Shown: positions 10,225 to 24,354, counted from the stretch's first letter. The stretch: DNA of 64,000 nt from Nipponacmea schrenckii (GCA_030562195.1 JAUJPP010000005.1:39047106-39111105); one strand, 5' to 3'. The notes: a model not told the origin generated them from the sequence alone. A program made the numbers and translations.

Positions 10225-12840
10225 ATGTGTCCCCTCCTGCTCCCAAAATAATAGACAACAACAATTAGAGGATAATGTCATTTATTGAACTACTTATTAA
10301 ATGACTGAAGTATTATAATAAATAAACAAACTCTAAGCTTGTGATATTGCTTAACCAGAAATTTGAACTAAAAACAATAAACATTTAAGGTGAACCAAAT
10401 AAAATAGCCTTAAATGCGGGCCCCATCACTTATTTTGTATGAAAACAATGTCCCAAGACATCAAAAGTAAAACTAGAATTTGATACCACAAACAGTCTCA
10501 GGTTGCATAGAGTGAAACTAATTCTCTGAGTACTCAAGAGACAATGTTAGCTAAGATCAGGTAGTCATATTGCAATGGATAATCTTTTTTACTAGCCTGT
10601 GACACATCAAATGTTTTCTAAGTATAGTGCAACTTCCTCTAAGTATAGTGCAAAGGTCCCCAAATTTTTGGCCCTCACACTACTTCTTTAATACAGTTTG
10701 CCTTGAAGTGTGTTTTGGTCACATACTGAAATATTTGACATAAAGATGTGAAGGAATTTTTATAAATAGAGAATAGCCATTAGTAATTTAAGTCCACAAT
10801 TAATATAAGACCTGACAATCTCTAAAATCACTCTCCCGTTTTCAAATTTATTGACCCAAGTCACATCTGTCTGACAGTCCAGCCAAAGAATGGGGCTTTT
10901 AACACTAATTCAACTCAGCCATTGTTAGCAGTTTAACTAACAGATTTCTCTCATTGTCATGTTTAATTTAGAGAAGTAACAACTCCCTAACGGAAACTGA
11001 ACTCCAGTCTTTCAGGCATCAGAGGAAATGAAACAAATGGTCCTGCAATTTCTTTTGATTTGGACAAAAAAGATTTGTGTTTTCTATAAAAGATATTTAG
11101 GCTTCAATGATTCCACTGTGTTTTGATGTGACAGCAAAACAGGGATGCCATTGTAACTAGCAGAGTCTAATACAATGCTGAATGGTATAATCATGAACAA
11201 AAAAACAATCAGAAAGCAGCATGAGACAACAAATACAACCAAACTCACCAACATATTGTCGGTTTATGCATTATAACAGTTAAGATAGTAAAGACTTAAA
11301 TGGATAAAAATCAAACACATGATAACATGCAAAAAGCAGGTAAAAATACTGATTCAATTGGATTAAAATTGCTACATTTCAGGGTGAATCCCTCTTCAAG
11401 CAAAAAAAAAAAAAACAAACTAAAAACTAAAAATAAATGTAGCCAGAAAGGTGCTTCTCCATCAAAGAACAACCAGCATTTAGTTATTGGTTGTATAATA
11501 ATAATAACTAAGCTTTATGGAATAAGAATTACTGAGTTTATTTATTCTGTAACGTTTCAACAACTGAAAAGTATAGTCCTTTCCACAAAAAATTCTTTTA
11601 TTTGTTCTTTCCTCTAATGTATTTAAAACAATTTATTTCTCTTAATGCCTGCCTAAGCACGTGAAACATCGAGTAAATAAATGTCAGAAATGGTCTATCC
11701 ATTTATCTTGTGAATCTTATCGTAGCTTGTATTTTCTTACAGGACAAGATATAGTACAAATATAACATTTTTCTGATTTCATTTTTAATTCTAGCATACT
11801 ACCTTTAAAACATATCCTCAAAAATCTTATCAAATACATGAGATACAAAGCCCCATTGGAAATACAGTTGGCCAAATTTCAAGCAGAATAATCTTATAGC
11901 AAAATGATGGGAGATATTTCTTCAGGCAGATCTTCATAGCCTCCTTAAACTTCTTTTAATGCTGTGAATATAAATACAGTCAAAGTTAAAGTGAATTGCT
12001 GTGTGGATATAGGTTTTCTATAACACATGTAAAAAATATTCTTGGGCCATTAAGAATACAATTTTCAAACATCATAAAAGCTTCAAAACAAACATTAAGT
12101 GGAAGAATCTTCTATTTTCAATAATCATCAAGTGTATTTTAAGCAATCCATATTGACATGCTATAAAGAATTCCAATATTGGCACTATTAACAGATGGTT
12201 GTAGAAACACAGGAACATAAGAAAGGTGAATCACCCATTAGTAAGCAAAAAAGAAGAATTAAAATTTTATGTTTTTAGATTTAATTATAGTTAATATTTC
12301 AATTGACATTGGGAATAAAGGAACATGTTTCTAACTGTTTGGTCTAGATCTTTATTATACTTCTAATTATGAGTTATCACATTGACAATATTCTAGAAAA
12401 TTAAAGAGAATTTGAATTTTCTGATATGGTCCACTATTCAAATTCCTAATTACCACTATTGAAGTTTGACAACTGTGTGTGACTTGATCATATTCAAAAA
12501 AAAAAAAACAATTTTATGATTTTTTAGTTTTTTAATGCTAAGTAGTTTCTGGTATTATATTGTAATTTAAACTGGGCATGAAAGTATGTCTACCTTTGTA
12601 ATACTACTAATAATTCAAACTTATTTATAGTTTTCTGAAATATATGTTCAGCTCTTGCATTTACTGAAAAATTAAAGAGAATTTTAGAACTATTCTTAAT
12701 GAAATTGTTAAGCTAAACTAGTCTTCCATGATAATTCAGCATATGTGTTCACATTTAACAACTGACATCTGTGAGAATGTAATTCAAACTTTCCCACATT
12801 TGTGAGATATCTATTCACTAAAACTTATTTATACTGTCTA
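10225..12840. other. Noncoding, nothing firm
   Basis: The region contains a poly-A-like run near 11400. A 105-codon frame at 11300-11617 is lysine- and serine-rich only because it crosses that run. On the minus strand, 'cagttgttgaaacgtta' near 11560 is reminiscent of transposon 3' ends, but the identification is too weak to name. Confidence 0.4.
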
Positions 12841-12845
12841 TCTAG

Positions 12846-13965
12846 AAATAATGTTCAAGGTATCTCTTGTGGCTATCTACATGACATAAGTTCAAGTATC
12901 TCTTGTGGCTTTTCTACATGAAATAATGTTCAAGGTATCTCTTATGGCTATCTACATGAATAACGTTCAACTATATCTTGTGGCTATTACATGAAATAAT
13001 GTTCAAACTATCTCTTGTGGCTATCTACATGAAATAATGTTCAGCTATCTCTTGTGGCTATCTACATGAAATAATGTTCAAGCTATCTCTTGTGGCTATC
13101 TACATAAATAATGTTCAAGCTATCTCTGTGGCTATCTACATGAAATAATGTTCAAGGCTATCTCTTGTGGCTATCTACATAAACATAATGTTAAAGGCTA
13201 TCTCTTATGGCTATCTACATGAAATAATGTTCAAGGCTATCTCTTGTGGCTATCTACATAAACATAATGTTCAGGCTATCTCTTGTGGCTATTTACATAA
13301 ACATAATGTTCAGGCTATCTCTTGTGGCTATCTACATGAAATAATGTTAAAGGCTATCTCTTGGGGCCCTATCTACATGAAATAATGTTCAAGCTATCAC
13401 TTGTGGCTATCTACATGAAATAATGTTCAGGCTATCTCTTGTGGCTATCTACATGAAATAATGTTCAAGGCTATTTCTTATGGCTATCTACATGAAATAA
13501 TGTTCAAGCTATCTCTTGTGGCTATTTTACATGAAATAATGTTCAGGCTATCTCTTGTGGCTATCTACATAAACATAATGTTAAAGGCTATCTCTTGTGG
13601 CTATCTACATGACATAATGTTCAGGCTATTTCTTGTGGCTATCTACATGAAATAATGTTCAAGGTATATCTTGTGGCTATCTACATGAAATAATGTTCAA
13701 GCTATCTCTTGTGGCTATCTACATGACATAATGTTCAAGCTATCTCTTGTGGCTATCTACATGAAATAATGTTCAAGCTATCTCTTGTGGCTATCTACAT
13801 AAAATAATGTTCAAACTATCTCTTGTGGCTATCTACATGAAATAATGTTCAAGCTATCTCTTGTGGCTATCTACATGACATAATGTTCAAGCTATCTCTT
13901 GTGGCTGTCTCTATAAGATTAAGCTATTTCTTATGGCTATCTACATGAAATAATGTGGTTCTCTT
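12846..13965 (+). repeat. 38-bp minisatellite, about 29-30 copies
   Basis: The unit is approximately 'aataatgttcaagctatc' plus 'tcttgtggctatctacatga' (37-38 bases). It repeats in the same direction from about 12846 to 13965. Copies differ by point changes (aagcta/aggcta/aaggta) and by 'catgaaat', 'catgacat' or 'cataaacat' junctions. First and last copies are more diverged. Open frames translating as repeated 'GYLH' peptides are by-products of the array; the unit length is not a multiple of three. Confidence 0.95.
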
Positions 13966-13969
13966 CTGG

Positions 13970-16900
13970 CTATCTAGCTGTACCAGCCAATAGGAAATCG
14001 TTATCACCCTCCATACCAAAAGAGTAGACAGAAATCACACAATATCGACTTGAAAAGTAAAACACAAGACTGTTTTTTTAATGTCTCTGTGATGTTGGAA
14101 ACTGGTGTAAGAGGAAGATAATAGTTATTCGATCTAGAAAAGGGCGCTGAAATTAAAATAGATTTATTGATCATGAGAAGGGTTTGTGTGTGGTAAACTG
14201 TGGTTTCAAGTTTGTAAGATCAATTACGTCTGCCTAGCACATCAATGGATTAATCTTAGATGGAAAAGAATTGATTTCTCTCAGAACACTATACATTTGT
14301 AAACAAATGTACAACTTTGTGGCTTACGACATGTCCAAGCGGTCTCTTTTAATCTTTCTAGCAGACGACACCAGAATCGGTAACAAAGGGAAAGAGTTTT
14401 TGTATAATGAGGTTACTAATCCTGAGATAGGTATTGGATGAGAAACTATTGTTAGAGTCAGGTCTTCTGGGACGTGGCAGCCATATTGATAAAAGCAAAA
14501 TAAAGTATATTGAATATAAATTGTTTGATTATTTACTATTCAGTCATTAACTTAACAATGATGGTGCGAAAATGTAAATCTCAGTTGGAAGCAAGTAGAA
14601 TTCATTACTAGCACATCAAAAAATACAAACCACGTAGGCCTTCTGTATAAATAGAAAAAATAGACTTAAAGCTTAATTTCACCAAGTTTTATAATGATTG
14701 ACAGATAGCGTGGTGGGAATATCAAACAGGTTCTTACAAAACTTATTAACTTTACTGTAAAGGAATCTTTTTCTTAAATATACTGGAAAGTTACACAGCA
14801 GAGTTAGCTGTCAAACATGGCCTATAATTATTGTAATTGTTGAAAGTATAGGTTTAATAACATATAGTTACCTCTCCTGGAAACCAATTGAGTTTTTGTT
14901 AAACACTTCTCTCTATAATATGGCTAATCTGGGTACACACAAGAGAATATTTCATAACAATAATATTACATGCATATTAAACCCTTACCTATGGTTATTA
15001 AAAATTATGTGGTGCTGATCACATGACATGATCAACCGAAAAAATTCTGCCCATAAAATTTGGCATGTGTGCTCACTCATGAAAAATTCGTTAAATGATT
15101 GGACATAATAAAACACTCTTCAACTGCACACTTTTTATTCACTTTTTCTAAAAAAAACAAGAGTTCTAGAAAAAACATATTAAAACCTTCAGCCTAACAA
15201 GCTGTAGAGCATATTAATTTAAATTCACACTATGCATTTGAAAATCAATGAATTAATAGAAATCCAAGTTAAATTTATATTTCTTTAAAAAAAATATCTT
15301 CCTGGTTTCAATAAGATGTTGAAATTCCTAGTTATTTTCTGGATTCCTGAAGTTATTTTTCAGTAATATTTGAGATTATTAGTTCTTGGCATGACTTAGT
15401 TTGGCTTAGCTCATCATAATAACACAGCCCCCAGCTATTTCTCTACTATAATACTTTTATTTCTTAATACTTTCCTCGTTTCTCCACTAAACTACAACTA
15501 ATCTATTGCTTAATTTAGAAAATTCTACAACAAATCTGCCTCAATTTAATACAACTGCTTGGTAAATGCATGATTCTCCAAGATGGCATGTAGAGTGCAT
15601 TATGGTCATAAAGATTAAAAAGAGTTGTTCAGACCTTGTTCAAGAAAGTCAACTATAATAGCAAACAAGCAAACATCTTATCTTAGGAGGTGACTACCAG
15701 AGGTTTGATGGTGATGGTAAATGACTAGTTAATGTCCTTGCCAGTTTAAGCTGACATCAAAGACTAACCAGAGATTTGGCTCCACAACCAAATATATACG
15801 CCAAGGCTTGCTTCAATGAACTCACATCTTGAAAGGCATCTATGGCTGCATTGCCTCTTTAACTTGTCAAAAATCATAACCTAAATTTACTGTGTATACC
15901 TTGTTAACATTGTATATGAAAAAAGGAAAAAAAACTCATAATTTTTTTATAATTTTCAAAACAAACAATCAACATGATGACCAGTAGCCATCCCTACGTT
16001 TTGTAAATTGTAAATTTGAACACAGGCAACTCTTGGTTTAAAAAAACGAATTGGATTGGTCAAAATGCCCCATACTAAGATATTTCAATAAATCGAAGCA
16101 AGATCCCAACTTTTTAAAACTATTACAGTTCAATGATAGATTAGGCCAAACGTAAAGCATGGCTTATTGACAATACACTTTGTAACATCTCCACTTTCTA
16201 TTTTCAACCCCTGAGATTTAACCAAACAGTATGATTGAAAATTAAATAAACAGCTTTATTCTAATTGGAATTTGTCAGAAGTGACTCATTGATGTTGGTG
16301 TTAAATTCAAGTCTTAAGTCAAATTCTCTTAATTACAAAATTTCTCATTTTTTCTCAGATGCAAGATTGAAAATTTAAAAAAAATGTCACCACTTTTCTT
16401 ACAAATTTCCTCACCTACAGATTTAGAATTTTTTCTTTTTAATTTTAATCAATTTTATATGTACAAACACTCTGCTTATTTAACTTTAGAAAATATTCAT
16501 TGATGGATCTTTAAATTACCAGGCTAAGAGAATATTAAGGACATTCCTGGATTAATGTAGTAGTTATTTCACAATTTCTGACATTTGATATTTTTCTATT
16601 TCAACTTTCAAACACTATCTATATCAAATTCCACCTTTTTATTTCTTGCAATTGTGACATTGGTCAGTGCTTTACAAAGGAGTTTTTAAGAACTTTTTCA
16701 CTCTTAATAGTATTTTGTGAATAGATATAAACAAGCTCTGAAAATGAAGAGCAAAGAGCAAGAAAAATCATCTGAATGCCTTCAATACATGTTAAGTAAT
16801 ACCAAACCAAATGGTGCTGATAGATTGCATTGAATTTTTTCTTAAAAGCTCTTTTAATACTCTTACACATCATGAAAGACCCTTTTGAAATTAGTAGTCT

Positions 16901-17525
16901 TTTAGTTTGTTAATTAACTTTTACCAGGTCGTTGTAAAAAGAGCTTGTTTAAGACTTGATTAGACCATTCAATAACATTGCCTTACATGACAAAACTTCA
17001 CTAACGTCAAAAAAAACTCAAAACTTTTCTTTGAAAATATTGTGAATGACAGCTCTTGGTTTTTATTTCATTATTTGAAAAATTCTAAAAACACAGTATT
17101 TCTAATTATGAATGATCTTTGTAAAAATACAGTAGGATATATAAGGTTTTATGTGTTGAATTGTTTTAATATCTTAGTGAGATTGGCTAACAACTCTAAA
17201 CCTAGAAGAGATCAAAGCTTCTGATTATCACAATACCCATGTAGGATCTTCACATCGTTTTCTACATCTCTCGATTGAACAACAGTTTAAAATGTAATAC
17301 AAAAGAAGACATGCAGCAACTATCTGGTGTACTGTCAAATCATGTGTTTGAGAAAGAGTAACCATATCCTGTCTTAATGCATTACAACACCTGGGTGACT
17401 ACTTGAAACCCTGCATAAATGGTCAATATAATTTTGATTCTGTTTGAGAGCTTGTAAAGGTGTATATCCTATATTCCCAACTTGATCGTATAAAATCTAG
17501 ATTTACAAATCCAATAACCCCATTA
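13970..17525. other. Noncoding, nothing recognised
   Basis: No gene, SINE or inverted-repeat element was detected. The minus-strand frame at 16664-16873 has no known motif. Confidence 0.4.
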
Positions 17526-17527
17526 GG

Positions 17528-17562
17528 TGTAGAAGCGTGGGATGTAAAACTCATTTCATTTA
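17528..17562 (+). mobile_element. SINE tail fragment
   Basis: The string 'gtagaagcgtgggatgtaaaactcatttcattt' (broken here by small changes) matches the 3' tail of the SINE family ('cacaaaagaaggacgtccc..tttcattt'). Only the tail survives. Confidence 0.5.
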
Positions 17563-17564
17563 AC

Positions 17565-19020
17565 AATTAAATAACATATATATTAACTGTCCTAAAACAT
17601 TATATACAAGGTTTCAATATTAACTATCCTGCTGATGAAAACAGAAAAACCCTGTATAGTGACGAGTAATTGAGTTATTATGAGGTTTACATTGTCAAAA
17701 AATAAATAAATAGGAAATTAATGAAATATACTTATCAACCATTCTTGCCTTTTCTCAAGAAGTGATAACACATCATATTACTTCACACCAAATACTGAGA
17801 TATTACATGATATTATTAGAGACACCAGATTCATTCAACCAGAAGACAAACTTGATTTAACAGTATAAAAATACATGGAAAAATTGTTGTAAGGAAATGG
17901 TCCTTTCATAATGGACAATTTGTTTATAGTAATAATGAATCTCACTCCTATATTTTTTTAAATATCGAAGTTTTTCTGAGAACAGAAGGCGAGATTAGAA
18001 TTAAAGGCTTAATATTTTAATAGTGATTTTCAACAATTCTTAAAAACTCTGTCTAGATCTTTCTTCCATGACTTAAAGTTCAACTCAACTGTTTTTCACC
18101 AAATCTTTCACATGGAAATCATTTCTTTATTATAGTCACATTGAACCATGGAATCATCCTATCAATTAATTAAATGACCCCTTTGACAGTTAAAGACATC
18201 TATTTTGCAATTTTTCAAATCGTTGAAATATTGGCTTTGAAAAATTTTCAATTTGAAGAGGCTTAGTGAATGATGCTAAATGACTTTGATTCGGCAATTA
18301 CAAACTTCCCATTATGCCAAGAATATGATAGAAAATCTGATAATTTCGAAAGTGACTCGCGACAAAGGACATTAATTGGACAATCCAGCACATCAGACCA
18401 AATTGGCAATATTTGTCTGATGACTAAGACACCCTTCCTCATCAGAATTGGACATTGCAATACACACAAGACTTCATTTTCTCATTCATCATCTTAGCTT
18501 GATAGAACAAAGAAAGTCAAGGAATTTGGAGAAGATAGTTATCGTGCTTTAATTAAAGATTCCTTGTCTTCTCGGCTAGAAATTATCGTCAACCAACTGT
18601 ATGACTGCCTTTGTTCACATTATACAGGTCGTGACAATTCATAGTTGAGCACTAAATCCTTTCATCTTTATCATTTACAACATTTATTTATCTTTTTACC
18701 AGAAAAACTAAGAGCAGAAATCAATAGATTTTGATTAAAATTCTTGTTCAATTTCTTCACGATGAACAATCTCTCAGAGTTTCTTGGCAGAATTGAGTCA
18801 ATGTCTAAAATAATATCTAACAACAAACTGGAAAAATATAATTATCTGATTTCAGTCTGATAAAAACCAAGTTTAAGTTTAGATGCTTAAATAACAACAA
18901 AAGTACTGTTTTTAACTCACAAGATAATATCTTATTTGACTTCTTACACTAAAAAGTAATTGATTATAAAACATAGAATTTTATTCAACAAAGGTCCAGA
19001 CTGTCAACCAGTGTGAATCA
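17565..19020. other. Noncoding, nothing recognised
   Basis: Overlapping short frames on both strands at 18263-18497 are mutual shadows with no motif. Nothing else was recognised. Confidence 0.4.
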
Positions 19021-19024
19021 TTAA

Positions 19025-19264
19025 GTGGATAGGCCAAATGAGTGTCACATAATTGGTATAGGAGGAGGAGAAAGAAGGGGGAACAGAATATATGAGAAAG
19101 TGCCAAGACACATCAAGAATTTTGGTTCATTTGGAGAAAAACAAAGCAATACAATAAATATGTTATCAAAGTGGCAGAAAATGAAAGAAAGTGCCAAAAC
19201 ACAACAAGCACTTGGTTTGAGTGATAAGATATTCTATCCACACAATAAACCAGATTCGGTCTAG
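19025..19264 (+). CDS. Unrecognised short ORF, candidate terminal exon
   Basis: A 79-codon frame opens straight after an in-frame TAA and ends in TAG. There is no ATG start, so it would have to be an exon. A possible acceptor is 'ggtatag|GAGG', giving coding sequence from about 19062. The predicted peptide is hydrophilic (runs such as EKVPRHIKNFGSFGEKQ and KWQKMKESAKTQQALGL), unlike the hydrophobic shadow frames elsewhere. An AATAAA follows the stop by about 60 bases (19325-19330). The acceptor's pyrimidine tract is poor and I do not recognise the protein. It could also be a decayed retrocopy or chance. Confidence 0.25.
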   Translation: MDRPNECHIIGIGGGERRGNRIYEKVPRHIKNFGSFGEKQSNTINMLSKWQKMKESAKTQQALGLSDKIFYPHNKPDSV

Positions 19265-19269
19265 TAAAT

Positions 19270-21870
19270 AGCATATAAAAGTAACCAATAGATAAATGGT
19301 TTGATGAATAATTTACATATATATAATAAAAACATTGTAAAAGGACAGTAATTACACATTACTATCTACAGTAACGTACTTTCAATTGATTTTTCCAATC
19401 GCCTTCATACTTTGCCATTTAAACACAGACTCCAACTAATGAAAGGTTAACTTGTTATCAATTTAAAAAGATTAAATGATGGAGACCCAAACTGTAGAAT
19501 CTTAATCTCTATGTCGATGGTCATCAACTGATACAGCTAATGACAGGGGAGGTATAAAATTAGTTGTCTTTCAATTCAAAAAGACCTTTTATGGGTTGGA
19601 GGGGAGGGACATGATCTGAGGGCCTATTCCCTAAATATGCCTAATATACTGTCTGATTCCTGCAAAATGTATTTCGTTAAAGTAAATTGGAATTTTAAGG
19701 TTGAACTTAATAAGTTAAACCATAGGAGCGCATTCTCGAAACAATTTTAGTGGCAGGACATCCTAGAAACACTGTTAGATGTCTATTTTGTAAAAGAAAT
19801 TTAAGCTTTTCCAAAACACCAGAAGTGAGATATTAGCAAATACACAATCCTTATCCTTATATTTTAGAAATGCCATCTTTACTTAATCCATTGATCCTTT
19901 TTGGGGGGATCCACAGTAATGGCCATAACCAAAGTACAGCAAGGTTAAGGACCTGGAGCTTACTATTAATACCATCTACAATGTGATAAAATAACTGCTT
20001 GTGATTGCTATATAAAACGTAGCCCAGCCCTTATCAAAACAAAAAACAAACAGATTAAATCCAGGTAAATCCTGCCTTTTGTAAAGTGTTTTTCTACCCC
20101 ACACTTCACTCATGTCCTTTTTGTACTGTTTACTTTCTGCCTTCACCCATTTTTAAAGAAAATAACTTGGTCTGGTTCTACTGATTACCATATACAATTT
20201 CTGGATAATAACTTGTACAGTGAGAAATGTAGCAACTGTGATTTACTATCCAAAAACCAATTAAAACTTGTTTTTAAGACTTGCTTAGTTTAGTATAAAA
20301 ACTAGATAAATGTTAAGTGACAGAAGATAAAAATGTGAGAGCTGCATGTAACATGTATGTCTTCTTTTGATGTTACAATTTGATTGTGTTTACTTGATCA
20401 ATTTCTAGTGAGAGCTTGATGATTACAGGGGAGCAGTGGAATATAAAATCTTAATGAGGTCTGAACTAGAAGCTGATCTGGGAGTTACATTGATTTAGCC
20501 TTCCAGTCTTGTAAAGATTGAGAACTACTTTATAGCTGCAGACTTATAATAAAACAAACAAACATGAAATTCCAACACAGTTTCTACACTTGACATTACA
20601 ATATTTGAATGTCTATGTAATATTTAATACACAGTTATCATGAGTTTACATGTGTATTGTGCGAGATTCCCTTCATTTCAAAGTCATGGCATGAAAAATA
20701 AAGTAGCGTCAGTCAGGTATGCGAACTCTTTTAGGCCTCTTATACCACATTTAATAATGAAATATTTATTTATATAATATGACTGTACAAACAAGAGAAC
20801 ATGTAACTTTGGCATTTAAATGATTGTAAAATTTGATGATTGATAATGAAAATTTAAAATCATAGTTGTCTAGTCCTATCCATGCCATCGTTAGGTCAGC
20901 TACTGGGTTGTGAGTAAACTTCCAGACAGAAAATAATGTCAGTGATATAAATGGTTTTTAATGAGAGTACTGTAATTTTATTTCCTTATCATAGAAGTAC
21001 GTCTAATGTGCTTATTAAACACTTCCTTATGTCGAGGTGGAAATCTTGCTTCTAAATATGGATTTCCTATAACAAAGACACAGAATAAAGGCCAAAACTC
21101 TTGGTTCTAGTCCCACAATTCCATCCAGAGACTAATCCAGGATTAAGACCAATTACTGGATTATTATCAAGACTTAAGAATGTAGATTTAACTTGAAATG
21201 TCCACTATGATCTATAGATATGAACCTGTCCATTGTAAAAAACTCTGAAAAAAAACGTAGACGTCATTAATAACCACATCCTTAGCAACCTTTCTTGTAT
21301 CACAGATGTTTTTAAATCCAGCCATTTGATTGGATTATACACTAGTGAATACAGCAAATCAGAACCCAATGAGAGAAAGTCTGTAACCAATGAGCCATAA
21401 TGTTATGAATCTTTCTATCAAGGTTTCCGATCGGCTTTATTTGCTAGCGTACAATCCAATCAAATTGTTCTATATATGAAAGGGTTCTATTTTAGTCAAG
21501 TTGTTCAACAAAGTCAAAGATGATTTGGGCAGTGTTCTAAGAGAGTGAGCTTGCTTACAATACTTGGCCCAATACTGATTATACAGTTCCAATCACGTTA
21601 TTTTTTAACTTTGGTTCAAGACTGACTTTAAGGAAAATAATATCAATCTGTTTAATCACACTATGAACAAGATTGGGATGGTTTGATGTCAAAATAAATA
21701 TCTGTCTGTGCTTGTGCTTTTGTAGCATAAGTCAACAGCAATGCACAGTTCTACAGTAGTGTGCTTGGATTCAAGACATTGAAGTTCGCTGAATAAATGT
21801 CCAAGTGGAAAAATCTTGTCGACCAGCAGAGAAAACAACCTTTCATTGAAGACATCAAATATATCGTTAA
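19270..21870. other. Noncoding, nothing firm
   Basis: A short segment near 21310 ('ccatttgattggatta') resembles one near 32087 ('caatttgattggatgg') and may be an old dispersed repeat. No exon was seen. Confidence 0.4.
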
Positions 21871-21874
21871 CTAG

Positions 21875-21950
21875 AGTCAGGCCAGTAGACAGACTTGATT
21901 GTTTTGAGGGGCAGGTAATTTGAGGGACAATGGAGTATGGTGTTAACGAC
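21875..21950 (+). repeat. Dispersed repeat family D, copy 2
   Basis: This is the counterpart of 7445-7545, with 'agacttgattgttttgagg' then 'gggacaatggagtatggtg'. It lies in the same orientation. Confidence 0.5.
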
Positions 21951-22294
21951 CAGGGTTAGTTTAGATGCAGACTGCAGTGTGAGAGTTGTAACTACACAGT
22001 AGGTTTCAATCCAATAATTGATTTCTGTCATTTAGAAATTCTATCATAAATATATCATCAATGTTTACAGTTTTCTCTCTGGGAGGTAAATTGAGTCTAT
22101 TATGACTAATGTACATGGAAATTAGTGTCAGAAAAGATATAATATATTAAGTGTTAAGATGGAGGGACAATATGAATATAGATATTAAGGGTGATTACAG
22201 TAAATATTGACCAGGGTGTTATTTTTATAGGATATAATCATTTATGTTTCAGTTTTATAAACTCATAGACTTATTTGTGTCACCCTCCTTCCCC

Positions 22295-22445
22295 ATAAAC
22301 CTAGAAGTAGTAGGCCTGTATACATTTATCTTGTACTTTGAAGCGTAGTATGTAATAAATCTAGAAGTAGTTTATCTATATATCTATTGTTTTGAAGTGT
22401 AGTATGCAATAAACCTAGATGTAGTATATCCATATATCTTATGTT
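22295..22445 (+). repeat. Tandem repeat, 54-60 bp, about 2.6 copies
   Basis: Units begin 'ataaacctagaagtag' at about 22295, 22355 and 22409 and contain 'ttgaagcgtagtatg'. The third copy is incomplete. It is moderately diverged and noncoding. Confidence 0.7.
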
Positions 22446-22449
22446 CCTA

Positions 22450-23135
22450 GATTGTTATTGTTTATCACATTAAAACAACACTGGTTGCTAGTGATTTTGC
22501 TGTAGGAAAAGCGATAAGTGTAGCTCAAATGGAGCTCTATCTTTTCATAACACCAATTTGTCTTTGCATGTTTTATTTTCAGATGTCTCACTTTGCTGGA
22601 TCACAATGGAATATCTTTCAAGTCTAACATGAGATCCAAAGATAGAATTTTTGTTCAAAATTTAAAAATTTTAATCACCATATCTTCCTATATAATTTGA
22701 AAGAACATCAAGTATTGTGAAATACATGTTCTTCACAAGTTCATTTCACGCAAAAACAATACCCTTCATTTTTGACTTTGAAGAAAACCATTTGTGAAAT
22801 TGCCGTTACAAATCGAACAAAGTGAAAAAATAAATTGAAATAGGAGAGAAAATTTATCAAAATTGAAATTTAACTCACAAGAGAGTTGGATAATCTAGAA
22901 TAAAACTCTTTTCTAACCTTTCAATTGTATTTCCTAGAAATTGTATTGGTTTTGAAACTCAATTACTCTGCATTTCTCAATTTACTACAGTCACAGAATA
23001 ACTGGGTAAATGTTGATTTAAGAGTTCCATTTTATCAGAGATTAGAAAAAATATCAAATGGAATTCTTCTTTTGATGTCAATTATTATGCAACATCAACT
23101 TTCCTGGTTCTTTCTTCATAACCTGTCATGAAAGA
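22450..23135. other. Noncoding, nothing recognised
   Basis: Only random short frames are present, including one at 22925-23131. Confidence 0.4.
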
Positions 23136-23139
23136 TTAT

Positions 23140-23545
23140 TATTTTTGGTACATCTTTAGTACATGATTGGCAACCTGATTGTACCGCTTTGGTACTTTGT
23201 TTTGGAATATTGTTTCATACATATTTGGTACCCTGTTTCACATATTGTTTGGTACAGGTACATTGTTTTGGTACATTTTTTGGTACACATTTCTGTACAT
23301 GTTTGGTACATTTTTGGTAAATCTTTGATACATGTTTGGTACATGTTTAGTAAATTTTAAATACATGTTTGGTACATTGTTTGGTACGTTTCGTACACAT
23401 TTAGTGCATTGCTTGGTAAATGTTTAGTACATGTTTGGTACGCTTTTGACACATGGTAGGTACACATTTGCTACAATGTTTATACATGTCAGGAACATAT
23501 TGTTACATGCTTGTTACATGTGTAGTGAATGTTTAGTACATGTTT
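23140..23545 (+). repeat. Degenerate 'TTTGGTACAT' short-unit repeat
   Basis: The motif 'tttggtacat(g/t)' and its variants recur every 10-25 bases for about 400 bases. It is an irregular, decayed minisatellite. Opposing open frames rich in 'YQT' or 'VWY' are translation artefacts of the repeat. Confidence 0.8.
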
Positions 23546-23549
23546 TTTT

Positions 23550-24175
23550 AAATCCATTGCATTTAGGTATATTATTTACCAATCAAATGTTTTGCAATAT
23601 CACAAGTCTCAACAGCTGTAACTTCGAATAGGTACAGAAGACCTAATTCAATACAGAATAGTGGAATGCAAAACTCCATTCGAATCATTAACAGTCACTG
23701 CAAAAGCTTGCCAGACAATCAGGTAGAACAGGAGTATTGGATCAATAACCTAAATTGCCTATATTTGATTCAAATCCCATTGCCCTGTATATGATTGTCT
23801 CAGGAACATCTGCAGTAAGAAGTCTTCAAATTTACAACTACTACTAAGAAACCAGAACCTTATAAGGAAATAACTCGAGTCTTGACGTCTAGAAATTTCT
23901 GTAAATATGACAGTTTGATTACATGACAAGATTAAAAGCAGGAATTCTCTTTGTCCTTCACCTAATGTCAACACAGTGTGTGATATCTGGCGATCAATCC
24001 CTACTAATTTTCTAGTATAATAATCATAAGTTCTATTCTCTATGAAAATGACAAGTTATTATAATCTGACCTTTCATAACTTGTCAAGCATAACAATACA
24101 ACTGTTGGAACTAAGCACAATATAATAGTCAGTAGCTAGTCAGATCAATGTAATGTGCATTCAATTGCTACATAG
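23550..24175. other. Noncoding, nothing recognised
   Basis: No exon or element was detected. Confidence 0.4.
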
Positions 24176-24180
24176 CATTT

Positions 24181-24354
24181 TATCAATGACTTACTTTGAT
24201 GTCAGGGCAGTACAGGTTAAAATTATTATTCTATGCACCAATATATCATGAAATTATATTATTGTGCTATTATGAGTGATTATGAACTTCAGTTATCAAT
24301 GACTTATTTTCCATGTCAGGGCAATACAGGTTAAAATTATTATTCTATGCATCT
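24181..24354 (+). repeat. Direct duplication, 60 bp, 113 bases apart
   Basis: The segment 24181-24240 ('tatcaatgacttac' to 'attctatgca') is repeated at 24294-24354 with few differences. The spacer is unrelated. It could be a partial tandem duplication. Confidence 0.75.

Noticed and set aside
11300..11617. 105-codon plus-strand ORF, longest non-repeat frame after the Ig exon
   Set aside because: Its Lys/Ser richness comes from an A-rich run; no motif, no start context, no homology recognised.
13167..13655. Open frames with repeated 'GYLHEIMF' peptides
   Set aside because: They translate the 38-bp minisatellite; the unit is not a multiple of three and the frames are broken by ordinary indels.
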